From NCBI RefSeq assembly GCF_900582195.1, contig NZ_UTHA01000023.1, positions 1 through 41,974 of the forward strand: 41,974 nt of DNA. The letters are read 5' to 3'. A program made the position numbers and the translations under genes. Shown piece by piece: positions 24,553 through 33,380 of this stretch. This stretch comes from Pseudomonas viridiflava (GTDB lineage Bacteria > Pseudomonadota > Gammaproteobacteria > Pseudomonadales > Pseudomonadaceae). Within the stretch, counting starts at the first letter, position 1; every line of letters starts with the position of its first letter. Below the pieces are notes generated by a model. The model saw only the letters and a list, made by a program, of their open reading frames with translations, was not told the origin of the DNA and made no database searches.

Positions 24553-25831
24553 GCAGGTGAACGTCTTCTACGAGGGCTGGGGTGAGCGATGGCAATGGGG
24601 CACGCTGGTTTCCACGACGGCCCTGACCGGTCGCCCTCTGATCGTGTTCGAGTACAGCAATGAAGCCAGGCAACGGGGCTTGGAACTGTCTTCCTACACG
24701 CTGCCGTTGGAGGGGGCCAAGTTACGCCGAGATTTTCCAGACCACCAACTGTACTTGCCAGGGCCTGTTTACGACGCCTTGCCGGATGGCTGGGGCATGT
24801 TGCTGATGGATCGCATGTTCAGGCGCCGCGGGCTGACCACGGCGCGTATCGGTTCACTGGAACGGCTGGCCTACATCGGTAGCAATGCAATGGGCGCCAT
24901 GACGTTTGAGCCAGTGGCACCCGAAGGACAGACGTCTGAAGTCCATATCCCGCTGGAGCAGCTTGCCGCCGAAGTGCAGGAAGTGCTCCATGGAGACGGT
25001 GGTGAGTTCTTGCAGACGTTGCTGCTGGTGGGCGGCTCGCCTCAGGGGGCAAGGCCTAAGGCCCTGGTCTATCGCGATCCCGAAACTGGCCGGTTTACCA
25101 CTGCTGTCACGCCGGGCTTTGAAGCATGGCTGGTCAAGTTCCCGGCTAAAGAAGAACATGCCGAAGTGTGCGCTATCGAAATGGTTTACGCCGAATGCTT
25201 GCGCATGTGCGGTATCCAGACCCCTGACACGCAGTACTTCTGTCTGCCGGATGGGTTGGCGGCGTTTGCCAGTAAGCGATTTGACCGTCGGGATGGCCTG
25301 CGCGTCCCGATGCAAAGCCTCGCGGCGTTTACAGGGGCAAATTACCGCTCTCCAGGGGTGGTCGACTACGTCAACTTCTTGCGAGCAACACAGATGTGTA
25401 CCAACGACGTGCGAGAGATGGCGGTGGCCTTCGAACGAGCTGTCTTCAATGTTGCTTTCAACAACAGAGACGATCATCCCAAGAACTTTGCCTACATCAT
25501 GTCGCAAGACGGTCAGTGGAGACTGTCGCCGGCTTACGACGTGACGTTCTGCGAGGGGCCAGGCGGTTATCACCAGATGGATGTGATGGGGGAAGCCCTG
25601 TCGATTTCCCGCACGCAGATGCTTCGGCTTGCCGAAGAAGCCGAAGTGCCGCAGGACGTTGCAGGCGCAATGATTGACGGCATTTGTGACGTGGCGAGCC
25701 GGTTTGCAAGCATCGCCGAGGAGCTGTTTCCACAGGTAATTACTCCAGACACTTTGCGCACGATTCAAGACCGCATCGATCAGAACGTAGCTCGATTACA
25801 CCGCGGTCAAGTGGGCAGCGGTCGCCTCTAA
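24545..25831 (+). CDS. hipA: HipA-family serine/threonine kinase toxin
   Basis: A 428-residue HipA-type kinase. An N-terminal subdomain (about 3-110) precedes the Gly-rich loop GGSPQGARPKA, whose Ser165 matches the autophosphorylated Ser150 region of E. coli HipA. The kinase core has LVKFPAKEEH, the catalytic motif NRDDHPKNFA with Asp309 in the place of E. coli Asp309, and the metal motif SPAYDVTF. HipA kinases phosphorylate aminoacyl-tRNA synthetases (GltX in E. coli) and cause growth arrest; the target here is unknown. I chose the ATG at 24545 (AAGGAAG about 10 bases upstream), which overlaps the hipB stop. Longer in-frame starts lie inside hipB. All key residues are present, so it is probably active. 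The module sits between mexT and the M20/mexEF block. Confidence 0.93.
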   Translation: MLEQVNVFYEGWGERWQWGTLVSTTALTGRPLIVFEYSNEARQRGLELSSYTLPLEGAKLRRDFPDHQLYLPGPVYDALPDGWGMLLMDRMFRRRGLTTARIGSLERLAYIGSNAMGAMTFEPVAPEGQTSEVHIPLEQLAAEVQEVLHGDGGEFLQTLLLVGGSPQGARPKALVYRDPETGRFTTAVTPGFEAWLVKFPAKEEHAEVCAIEMVYAECLRMCGIQTPDTQYFCLPDGLAAFASKRFDRRDGLRVPMQSLAAFTGANYRSPGVVDYVNFLRATQMCTNDVREMAVAFERAVFNVAFNNRDDHPKNFAYIMSQDGQWRLSPAYDVTFCEGPGGYHQMDVMGEALSISRTQMLRLAEEAEVPQDVAGAMIDGICDVASRFASIAEELFPQVITPDTLRTIQDRIDQNVARLHRGQVGSGRL

Positions 25832-25887
25832 AGATCGGGAGGAGCGGGCGACTCTCGTATAGATGCTGCCGTGTGCTTTGGAGACGC

Positions 25888-26802
25888 CTAGAGACTATCC
25901 GGATCCCCGAAAAACATCTGAATCCGCGACCGTAACCACCGCTCACCCGGATCATTATCCTGCGACCCCCGCCAAGCCATGTGCAGCTCAAACGTGCGCG
26001 TCGGCAACGGCGGATCTTCCGCGCGAACACCGCCGGCAGCCGTCAACGCTTCCGCGGTGTAATCGGGCACGGTCGCCACGATGTCAGTGCCTGCCAACAA
26101 CGTACTCAACCCGTTGAACTGCGGCACAGCCAGCACCACATGACGTTTGCGCCCCAGTTTCTCCAGCTCTTCATCAATGAAGCCACTGAGGTCGCCGGCA
26201 AACGACACCAGCGCATGCGGACGCGCGCAGTAGTCATCCAGGCTCAAAGGTCCCGGCACGGTATCGGCGCGCAGCAATTTTGGCGCGCTGCGACGCAAGA
26301 CCTTGCGTTTGGCGTTGGCCGGCAGGTCGGTGGTGTAGCTGACACCGATGGAAATCTCGCCGGAAGCCAACAGGCCCGGCATCAATATGTAGTTGACGCG
26401 ACGGATCACCAGCACGATGCCTGGCGACTCGGCGCGCAGGCGTTTGAGCAGCATTGGCAGCAGGGCGAATTCGACGTCGTCGGACAGGCCGATACGGAAT
26501 ACCGATGTGCTGGTAGCAGGGTCGAATTCGGCCGCACGGCTGACGGCGGTCGAAATAGAGTCGAGGGCCGGCGAGAGCAGGGCGAAGATTTCCACTGCGC
26601 GGGCGGACGGTTCCATGCTGCGTCCGGTGCGCACGAAGAGCGGGTCATCGAACAGGCTGCGCAAGCGCGAGAGCGCCGCACTGATTGCCGGTTGACCGAG
26701 AAAGAGCTTTTCTGCCGCCCGGGTAACACTGCGTTCGTGCATCAATGTTTCGAATACGATCAACAGGTTCAGGTCGACACGACGCAGGTCATTACGATTC
26801 AT
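25888..26802 (-). CDS. mexT: LysR-type regulator MexT
   Basis: A 304-residue LysR regulator. The N-terminal winged helix (MNRNDLRRVDLNLLIVFETL, AAEKLFLGQPAISAALSRLR) and the effector domain (FRIGLSDDVEFALLP, GVSYTTDLPANAKRK, CARPHALVSFAGDLSG, DNDPGERWLRSRI) match P. aeruginosa MexT, and the length equals the 304-residue MexT product. Start is the ATG at 26800-26802 with AGGA 7 bases upstream; the frame continues for 73 codons upstream but without family similarity. MexT activates mexEF-oprN and mexS. Divergent mexS next door supports the call. No frameshift or premature stop is seen, unlike some P. aeruginosa isolates where mexT is inactivated. Here mexT no longer abuts mexE: hipBA and a peptidase lie between. 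Confidence 0.95.
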   Translation of the reverse strand: MNRNDLRRVDLNLLIVFETLMHERSVTRAAEKLFLGQPAISAALSRLRSLFDDPLFVRTGRSMEPSARAVEIFALLSPALDSISTAVSRAAEFDPATSTSVFRIGLSDDVEFALLPMLLKRLRAESPGIVLVIRRVNYILMPGLLASGEISIGVSYTTDLPANAKRKVLRRSAPKLLRADTVPGPLSLDDYCARPHALVSFAGDLSGFIDEELEKLGRKRHVVLAVPQFNGLSTLLAGTDIVATVPDYTAEALTAAGGVRAEDPPLPTRTFELHMAWRGSQDNDPGERWLRSRIQMFFGDPDSL

Positions 26803-27071
26803 CTGGAGTCCTGGCAGAGTCATCAAGCTTGACGAGAGCGGCCATATGAGAACAATGGCCGGCATGAATCTTACGGGGAAAGGCTGGTACTCTGCACCGG
26901 AAAATTCAGCTTGACTGAGACGGTGGCAGCAATTTTTCACGGATTTTGCCAATGCCGCCCATACTGCGGAATCAATGACAGGCATGTCGACTATTAATAG
27001 CCACTGATGGTCTTGGGTCAAAAGCCCAGATAGAGTTCAGGGCATTAGAGGTTACTTTGACGAGGTTTGCG

Positions 27072-28094
27072 ATGTCCCGCACGATCCGTTTTCACAAGTT
27101 TGGTCCGGCCGAGGTGCTCAAATGCGAAGAGCATGCGGCCGCTCAGCCAGGTCCTGGCGAAGTGCAGGTGCGTGTCGAGGCGATCGGCATCAGCTGGTAT
27201 GACACCCTCTGGCGTCAGAATCTGGCCTCGTCTCAGGCGCGACTGCCTGCGGGTCTTGGTCACGAGATGGCCGGTGTAATCACCGCTGTCGGCGACGGTG
27301 TCGATGATCTGGCAGTGGGAGACAAGGTCGCCAGCTTTCCGGCCGAGAGTGCGAACGACTACCCGGTCTACGGCGAATCGATCGTATTGCCGCGTACTGC
27401 GCTGACCCGTTATCCCGATGTGCTCAGCCCGATCGAAGCCAGCGTGCATTACACGCCGTTGCTGATTGCCTACTTTGCCTACGCCGATCTGGCGCGGGTC
27501 AAACCGGGGCAGTTCGCGCTGGTCACTGATGCCAGTCATTGCGCCGGTCCTTCGTTTGTCCAGTTGGGCAAAGCCATGGGTGTGCGGGTGATTGCCGCCA
27601 CCAAAGAGGCGGAGGAACGCGAGTACCTGCTGTCCCTTGGCGCAGAAAAGGTCATCGTCACCGAAGAGGAAGATCTGTTGATGCGAATCAACAAGATCAC
27701 CGACAACCGCGGTGTCGACGTGGTGTTCGACGGTCTCGGCGGCCCGCAGATGTCGCTGCTTGGCGATGTGCTCGCGCCGCGTGGCAGCTTGGTGCTGTAC
27801 GGCTTGCAGGGCGGCAACCAGACGCCGTTCCCGGCTTGCGCAGCGTTCCAGAAGAACATCCAGTTCTTCGTGCACTGCATCGGCAACTTCACCGGCAAGC
27901 CTGAACTGGGTATTAATCAGGATCATGTCGCTTTGCAGCGTGCCTTGCGTGACATCAACCAGTTGACTGCTGACCGCGTGTTGCTGCCACTGAAGACGCG
28001 TGTATTTCCGTTCAACGAGTTCGTCGAAGCGCATCGCTACATGGACGAATGCCCATGCCGCGAACGGGTCGCCCTGCAAGTCGAACCAGCGTAA
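27072..28094 (+). CDS. mexS: MexS-like zinc-dependent-type oxidoreductase
   Basis: A 340-residue medium-chain dehydrogenase/quinone oxidoreductase-type protein. The GroES-like half has FGPAEVLKCEE, AIGISWYDTLWRQN and GLGHEMAGVITAVGDGV; the nucleotide-binding half has a Rossmann segment around VTDASHCAGPSFVQLGKAMG and NRGVDVVFDGLGG. The segment EAIGISWYD is distinctive of MexS. In P. aeruginosa MexS (PA2491) is divergent from mexT, and its loss activates MexT and raises MexEF-OprN, presumably because a reactive metabolite accumulates. The same divergent arrangement occurs here, with a 269-bp shared region. Start ATG at 27072 with GAGG 8 bases upstream. The true substrate is not known. Confidence 0.92.
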   Translation: MSRTIRFHKFGPAEVLKCEEHAAAQPGPGEVQVRVEAIGISWYDTLWRQNLASSQARLPAGLGHEMAGVITAVGDGVDDLAVGDKVASFPAESANDYPVYGESIVLPRTALTRYPDVLSPIEASVHYTPLLIAYFAYADLARVKPGQFALVTDASHCAGPSFVQLGKAMGVRVIAATKEAEEREYLLSLGAEKVIVTEEEDLLMRINKITDNRGVDVVFDGLGGPQMSLLGDVLAPRGSLVLYGLQGGNQTPFPACAAFQKNIQFFVHCIGNFTGKPELGINQDHVALQRALRDINQLTADRVLLPLKTRVFPFNEFVEAHRYMDECPCRERVALQVEPA

Positions 28095-28642
28095 GCCTTG
28101 TCGTCAGAGTCCGTGGCCCCACGGACTCTTCTGTGTTTAGCCTCCTTCCTGAAAAAAAGAGCTTCCTGAGGCTGCATCGGGAACCGTTCAGCAACTGAAC
28201 TGGTTTTTGCTCTCGATCTGTATCTTCTAATCACAATATAAGCCCTGATAATTGAATGATTACTTTCATCTCAAGGAATGAGTCATGGCTGTGCATTCAT
28301 TTTGTCCTGCGCGATATCAAACGAATAAATCGATTGATCAAGGCAACTTTTGTTTAATTGTTGTAGGGCTATTCGGAAACCGCTTCTCTTTTTCTTGTAC
28401 TCACTTGCCGTGGGACCTTGTGGGAAGTTTCCTAGGACTGCGTCCCGAAAAAAATACCCCAGTAATTACAGTGGCTTGAGGCTGGCTCTCGGCGACGTGA
28501 GGCGTTTTGTCAGTTCAAGTGTTTCAAATAACTACAAACTTGTAAGTGTTAGCATTCGAACGTCTATTACTTATTGATGAATTGCTGCCGGCTGCTATTT
28601 CAGTTCGCGCGGCATGAAACTTTCGATACCGGGTAAATACCG
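28095..28642. other. 548-bp AT-rich intergenic region after mexS
   Basis: Near the mexS end are two hairpins: AGAGTCCGT / ACGGACTCT (28106-28129) with a poor T-tract, and a bulged stem around AACCGTTCAG (28182-28207) followed by five T; either could end mexS transcription. Farther right, an ATG at 28285 with AAGGA 8 bases upstream opens a 64-codon frame (to 28479). It has no recognisable family, uses rare codons and is low in GC, so I do not call it a gene, though it cannot be excluded. The rest presumably carries the promoter of the gene at 28643. No RNA gene recognised. Confidence 0.5.
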
Positions 28643-30109
28643 ATGAGCACGATCCATGATCAGGCAATGAACTATGTCTACCAGCAAGTATTGCAACGTT
28701 TGCTGAGTTTCTTCTCCCGCGCAGAACGCACGGCGCTGCAGTTGCTGATCCAGCGCCTGGCAGTGGCCGCCGGCGGTATGGAGAACATCGGTCATTTCAA
28801 GGTGCTGGTGAACCAGTCAGGGTCGCGCGACAGTTGTTACACGCTGGCATTGCTGCGAGCGGCGCAGCTGACCATAGCCGGTCGTTCACCGGCGACCTTT
28901 CAGTTGCGGGTGGCCAATTTGCGCTGGAACGGCAGCAGCCAGGCGTCGCTGCAAAACATGCACCGTAGCTACAGCGCATTGTTTCTGTATGACGACCCCC
29001 GTGTGGAACTGGTGATGGTGAATCACCGCGAGGTTTTACCGTTCGATCATCAGGCCTCCATTGGCGAGGCCGGTCGTGAGGCCAATCGCATCAATCTGCT
29101 GCTGCTCGGGCATCGTCGCACCTGGAATGAGCCGCTGGAACTATGGGATGACGCTTATCTCGCCACTGCCGAGTTCTACGGGCAGGTGGCCCGCTGGAAC
29201 AATGGCGTCGACGCCATGATCGGCAGTGAGTCCCCGCGTCGGCAAAACCACTTTCTCGACGGTCTGGGGCGCGCTGTGCAGAAGGCTGGTATCGCCGGGC
29301 CGCAGGCGAGTGCTGTGGGTTTTGAAATGCTGTTCCCGCTGCTCGATGGGTTCGGCGGCGATTATTACCGCGAGTTTTACCCCGAAGAGGAGCGGATAGG
29401 CTGGCGACCAGAAGGCCAATTTGAAGCCTGTCGGCGTACCAGCTTTATCAGTATCAACGACATGATTGTCGGCAAACTCGAAGAGCGCTGGCCTTTGCTG
29501 AGTGACTTTCTGGGTTTTCAGGCTGACGACCTGACGCTTTATCAAGGTGATGATGAGCACGTGGAGCCTGTGGTGGCTGCACATTTGCAAGGCTTGCAGG
29601 CGCAATTCATCGAAGGTAGAACGTATGAGGCCGGCGTCGGCGACTATCTGAAAAACAGCCTGACAACGATGCGGCAAAAACAGGTTCCCGAACCTGTTTG
29701 CGAGCAGTTGCTGGCGAGCTTCGGCAATCTCGAGGAACCCGAACAGCTGCGTAGCCAGGCAGAAAGCGCGCTGCTGGCCAATTTCGACCTGAATGAAATC
29801 CAGCTGACGTGCCTGCTGTTTGCTCCGTTCATCAACGGCGGCGCCGGGCTTGAGCGGTTTTTGCGTAATTGTCACCCCGGCATGTTGGTGGCGTTACCGG
29901 AGCTGCACCGTGCCATGCAGGGCCTGCATGCGCCGGAGCAGGTCATGAAATGGATGACAGATGTCAGTGGTCTGCCCGTCAGGTTGATTGTGCGTCTGTA
30001 CAAAATGGGCCCGATTCGTATGCCGGCGGCCAGCGACACGGCTGCAAAAAACGAAAACGGGAACAATGCGAACGCCGAACCGACAGTCGACCGGTCGGCA
30101 GAAGGTTGA
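28643..30109 (+). CDS. Unrecognised 488-residue protein
   Basis: I do not recognise this family. The product is soluble, with no signal peptide or membrane span. It is rich in helices in the first 60 residues (NYVYQQVLQRLLSFFSRAER). A middle part mixes short motifs such as NLRWNGSSQASLQNMHRSYS and VELVMVNHREVLPFDHQ, and a helical C-terminal half ends in a polar, disordered tail (about residues 455-488). Codon use is typical of the chromosome, so it is a genuine gene. Start is the ATG at 28643, with GGGTAA about 9 bases upstream. It is followed 28 bases later by a mini-ORF and a MocR-type regulator on the same strand; the pair may form one operon with a shared function. No catalytic motif can be assigned. 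Confidence 0.8.
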   Translation: MSTIHDQAMNYVYQQVLQRLLSFFSRAERTALQLLIQRLAVAAGGMENIGHFKVLVNQSGSRDSCYTLALLRAAQLTIAGRSPATFQLRVANLRWNGSSQASLQNMHRSYSALFLYDDPRVELVMVNHREVLPFDHQASIGEAGREANRINLLLLGHRRTWNEPLELWDDAYLATAEFYGQVARWNNGVDAMIGSESPRRQNHFLDGLGRAVQKAGIAGPQASAVGFEMLFPLLDGFGGDYYREFYPEEERIGWRPEGQFEACRRTSFISINDMIVGKLEERWPLLSDFLGFQADDLTLYQGDDEHVEPVVAAHLQGLQAQFIEGRTYEAGVGDYLKNSLTTMRQKQVPEPVCEQLLASFGNLEEPEQLRSQAESALLANFDLNEIQLTCLLFAPFINGGAGLERFLRNCHPGMLVALPELHRAMQGLHAPEQVMKWMTDVSGLPVRLIVRLYKMGPIRMPAASDTAAKNENGNNANAEPTVDRSAEG

Positions 30110-30138
30110 TCGTGAGCCACTTGCAGGGAGATAGACCC

Positions 30139-30162
30139 ATGCCCATGGATGCGGGCTTGTGA
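30139..30162 (+). CDS. Seven-codon mini-ORF (MPMDAGL) overlapping the regulator start
   Basis: ATG at 30139 is preceded by AGGGAG with ideal 8-base spacing and opens a frame of seven codons ending in TGA at 30160-30162. The GTG start of the MocR-type regulator overlaps this stop (GTGA). The regulator's own GTG has no good ribosome site at normal distance, so ribosomes may load at the mini-ORF and reinitiate. Coding of a functional peptide is not implied. Confidence 0.45.
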   Translation: MPMDAGL

Positions 30163-31559
30163 AAGCATCGAGGGAGAACGACTTCGTTTATCAGGCAGTG
30201 TATCGATATCTGACGTTGCTGATAGACGAGGCGGGGAGCAGTGCGGCGGTGCGCCTGCCCTCACTGCGTCAACTGGCTGATCGACTCAACGTGTCGATCT
30301 CGACCGTCCAGTACGCCTATTCGCTGCTGGAAAAGGAAGGTCGGGTGTATTCGATAGCCAAGTCCGGTTACTACGCGCAAGCGTTGCACGTGATGGATTC
30401 TCCGGAAAGTGGCAGTGATTTGCTGGAGACCGTTTATGTCAACGCAAGGCGGCCGGGCATGTGCGTGCTCAGCGCTGATGAACCGGCCTCACTGCAACCG
30501 CTCGACAGTCCGTTGTTAATGCTGGAACGGGAGCTGCTGCGCCAGTATCCGCGCCAGCCGCAAGCGCTGGTGCAACCCTGTGGCGAGCTGGAGTTGCGTA
30601 CGGTGCTCGCCGCACGTTACACCTCATCAACCGCCAACTATTGGCGTGCGGATGACGTTTACATTGGTGCAGATCTGCGCGGGGTTCTGGAAATACTGAT
30701 TTCAGTGCTTGATTTGCGCCGGGCCACCGTAATCGTGGAATCGCCCTGTGACTGGGTGATCTTGCGCCTGCTGGCCGCCGCAGAAGTCCGCGTCATCGAG
30801 TTGCCACTGCTCGCCGGCGGCGAGATTGATCCACAGCGGCTGGAGTCATTGCTCAAAAGCGAGTCGGTACGGCTGATTCTTTTGTCGTCGGCGTTGAACA
30901 TGCCCCGAGGCAGCTTGCTGCCGGTAAGTAACCAGCAGGTAATTGCACATTTGCTAGGGGTTCATGGCACCTGGGTGCTGGAAAACGACTGTTACAGCGA
31001 ACTTCACGAAGGCGGGGCCCCCCAGCGGTTGCGTGACTGGCTGGATCCCGACCGTTTGCTGGTGTTTTCCACGTTCGAGAAATTCATTGGCGCCGAGGCA
31101 CCTTTCGGCTTTCTGCTGTCACGTCATTGGCGCAATGAGTTGCAACGACATTTCCTGTTGCGCGCGTTTCGCTTGTCGCCGATCCGCCAGAAGGCCATCG
31201 CCAGGCTATTGGGAGGAGGCCGGCTGGATCAGCATTTGCTGATATTGCGGCGAATGCTCAAGGAGCGTCGCACGCAATTGATCGAGTTGTTGCGCGAGCG
31301 ACTTGGCGATGCGTTGCAGATTGTCGAGCCCGAGGGTGGGGCGACCGTCTGGGTGCGCTCCTTACGTCCGGTAAACATGGCCCATGTGTTTCAGCATCTG
31401 CTCAGGCAGCAGATCATTATTGCGCCGGGCGAGCTGTTCAGCCTGCAAGGCCTGCATGCGCAGCATCTGCGTTTGAGTCCGCTGAGCCATGGCGAACATG
31501 ATCTGGCCAGCGTGGTCGGATTGCTCGGTGATGCCTTGCGCCTGGCGCCCGGTGACTAA
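30159..31559 (+). CDS. MocR-type GntR regulator with aminotransferase domain
   Basis: A 466-residue fusion of an N-terminal GntR winged helix (about 10-75, RLPSLRQLADRLNVSISTVQ) and a fold-type I aminotransferase domain (about 105-460). PLP-site residues are visible: the Asp in LENDCYSEL, the Schiff-base Lys in STFEKFIGAE, and the QPCGELELR segment near the phosphate site. MocR regulators bind PLP and use this domain as a sensor, usually controlling vitamin B6, amine or amino-acid genes. The GTG start overlaps the stop of a seven-codon ORF carrying the ribosome site. A likely target is the neighbouring 488-residue gene or its own operon, but no binding site was identified. The alternative of a true aminotransferase is unlikely given the fused HTH. 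Confidence 0.9.
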   Translation: MKASRENDFVYQAVYRYLTLLIDEAGSSAAVRLPSLRQLADRLNVSISTVQYAYSLLEKEGRVYSIAKSGYYAQALHVMDSPESGSDLLETVYVNARRPGMCVLSADEPASLQPLDSPLLMLERELLRQYPRQPQALVQPCGELELRTVLAARYTSSTANYWRADDVYIGADLRGVLEILISVLDLRRATVIVESPCDWVILRLLAAAEVRVIELPLLAGGEIDPQRLESLLKSESVRLILLSSALNMPRGSLLPVSNQQVIAHLLGVHGTWVLENDCYSELHEGGAPQRLRDWLDPDRLLVFSTFEKFIGAEAPFGFLLSRHWRNELQRHFLLRAFRLSPIRQKAIARLLGGGRLDQHLLILRRMLKERRTQLIELLRERLGDALQIVEPEGGATVWVRSLRPVNMAHVFQHLLRQQIIIAPGELFSLQGLHAQHLRLSPLSHGEHDLASVVGLLGDALRLAPGD

Positions 31560-31664
31560 CGTTAAAAAACATCGGGAGAGTGCCGGATAGATCCCATCGC
31601 ACTGCGGTCAAACTGCCAGTAAACTGCACTCTATTCCTGAACCACTCTATTTCAGAGGTTTTGC

Positions 31665-33311
31665 ATGACACTCAGTCCTTTTGCGGGCAAACCGGCACCG
31701 GCAGAATTGTTGGTCGATATCCCGCGACTGGTAACGGCCTACTACACGGGACAGCCCGACGCCTCGATTTCCACTCAGCGTGTCGCGTTCGGTACATCCG
31801 GACACCGGGGCAGCTCGTTCGACTTGAGTTTCAACGAGTGGCACGTTCTGGCCATCAGTCAGGCGATCTGCCTGTACCGCGAAGCTCAAGGGATCACCGG
31901 ACCACTGTTTGTCGGCATCGACACCCACGCACTGTCGACCCCGGCCGGGGCCAGCGCGCTGGAAGTACTGGCGGCCAACGGTGTGACCGTGATGATCGCC
32001 GAGGGTGATGAATACACGCCGACTCCCGCTATTTCCCACGCCATTCTCTGTTACAACCGTGGCCGCACTTCGGGCCTGGCGGACGGCATCGTCATCACGC
32101 CGTCGCACAACCCGCCACAAAGCGGTGGTTACAAGTACAACCCAACCAACGGCGGCCCGGCCGACACCCACATCACCAAGTGGATCGAGGCCAAGGCCAA
32201 TGAACTGCTGGCCAACAAGCTGGCTGGTGTGAAGCGCATCAGCTATGAGCAGGCACTCAAAGCCAGCACCACTCATCGTCACGACTACGTGAACACCTAC
32301 GTGGCCGACCTGATCAACGTGATCGATTTCGACGCGATTCGTGACGCCAAGCTGCGTCTGGGCGTTGATCCGCTGGGTGGAGCAGGGGTGCGCTACTGGT
32401 CGGCGATTGCCGAGCATTACCGTCTCGATCTGCAAGTGGTCAACAAGGAAGTCGACGCGACGTTCCGTTTCATGACTGTCGACTGGGATGGCCAGATTCG
32501 CATGGACCCGTCGTCCGGCCATGCCATGCAAGGCCTGATCGGCCTGAAAGAGCGATTCGACGTCGCGTTTGCCTGCGACCCGGATCACGACCGCCACGGT
32601 ATCGTGACGCCGTCCGGTGGTTTGCTCGCGCCGAACAACTATCTCGCGGTGTCGATCGATTACCTGTTCCAGAACCGCCCGCAATGGCGCGCGGATGCTG
32701 GCGTGGGTAAAACCGTGGTCAGCAGCGGTCTGATCGATCGTGTTGCCAAGCGTCTGGGTCGTCGTCTGTACGAAGTCCCGGTCGGTTTCAAATGGTTCGC
32801 TGACGGCCTGTTCGATGGCTCGTTGGGGTTCGGCGGCGAAGAAAGCGCCGGCGCATCGTTCCTGCGCAAGGACGGTGGCGTGTGGAGCACCGACAAGGAC
32901 GGTCTGATCCCGGCCTTGCTCGCCGCCGAAATGACCGCGCGCACCGGTCGCGACCCAAGCCAGGCCTACAAGGCATTGACCGATGAGCTGGGCGAACCGT
33001 TCTCGGTGCGCGTCGACGCCAAGGCCAATCCGCAGCAGAAAGCGCTGCTGAGCAAATTGTCGCCTGCGCAGGTCACCTCGACCGAACTGGCCGGTGAGAA
33101 AATCCAGAGCATTCTCAGCCATGCACCGGGCAATGATCAGGCGATTGGCGGTCTGAAAGTGATGACTGAAAACGGTTGGTTCGCTGCGCGTCCGTCGGGC
33201 ACCGAAGACATCTACAAGATTTACGCCGAAAGCTTCATTGGTGATGACCATCTGAAACAATTGGTTGTCGAGGCGCAAGCCTTGGTGGATGGCGCCATCT
33301 CCAGTAAGTGA
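31665..33311 (+). CDS. pgm: Phosphoglucomutase (alpha-D-glucose-specific)
   Basis: A 548-residue phosphohexomutase of the E. coli Pgm type, full length. Motifs: catalytic phosphoserine Ser147 in [11 protein letters not shown], metal-binding DPDHDRHG, sugar-binding [12 protein letters not shown] and phosphate-binding [13 protein letters not shown]. It interconverts glucose-1-phosphate and glucose-6-phosphate, feeding glycogen/trehalose and cell-surface sugar synthesis. The start [12 protein letters not shown] near residue 42 is as in the family. ATG at 31665 has AGAGG about 8 bases upstream. It is monocistronic, ending in a strong terminator. Neighbours do not suggest a specific polysaccharide locus. 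Confidence 0.97.
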   Translation: MTLSPFAGKPAPAELLVDIPRLVTAYYTGQPDASISTQRVAFGTSGHRGSSFDLSFNEWHVLAISQAICLYREAQGITGPLFVGIDTHALSTPAGASALEVLAANGVTVMIAEGDEYTPTPAISHAILCYNRGRTSGLADGIVITPSHNPPQSGGYKYNPTNGGPADTHITKWIEAKANELLANKLAGVKRISYEQALKASTTHRHDYVNTYVADLINVIDFDAIRDAKLRLGVDPLGGAGVRYWSAIAEHYRLDLQVVNKEVDATFRFMTVDWDGQIRMDPSSGHAMQGLIGLKERFDVAFACDPDHDRHGIVTPSGGLLAPNNYLAVSIDYLFQNRPQWRADAGVGKTVVSSGLIDRVAKRLGRRLYEVPVGFKWFADGLFDGSLGFGGEESAGASFLRKDGGVWSTDKDGLIPALLAAEMTARTGRDPSQAYKALTDELGEPFSVRVDAKANPQQKALLSKLSPAQVTSTELAGEKIQSILSHAPGNDQAIGGLKVMTENGWFAARPSGTEDIYKIYAESFIGDDHLKQLVVEAQALVDGAISSK

Positions 33312-33330
33312 TGTTCGCAAGCGCATGAAG

Positions 33331-33363
33331 AAAGGGGCAACCGAGATGGTTGCCCCTTTTTTT
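33331..33363 (+). terminator. Terminator of pgm
   Basis: AAAGGGGCAACC and GGTTGCCCCTTT form a 12-bp perfect stem with loop GAGAT, followed by four more T. It starts 20 bases past the pgm stop. The A-rich left flank lets it also work on the minus strand for the pirin gene (stop at 33381). Confidence 0.93.
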
Positions 33364-33380
33364 GCCTGCCATTCAAGCCA

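Noticed and set aside
26970..27010. MexT site in the mexS-mexT intergenic region
   Set aside because: ATCA and GTCGAC fragments occur near 26971-26991, but the spacing does not match the reported motif, so I do not list a site.
31647..33326. 559-codon open frame on the minus strand
   Set aside because: Antisense to pgm, which is unambiguous.
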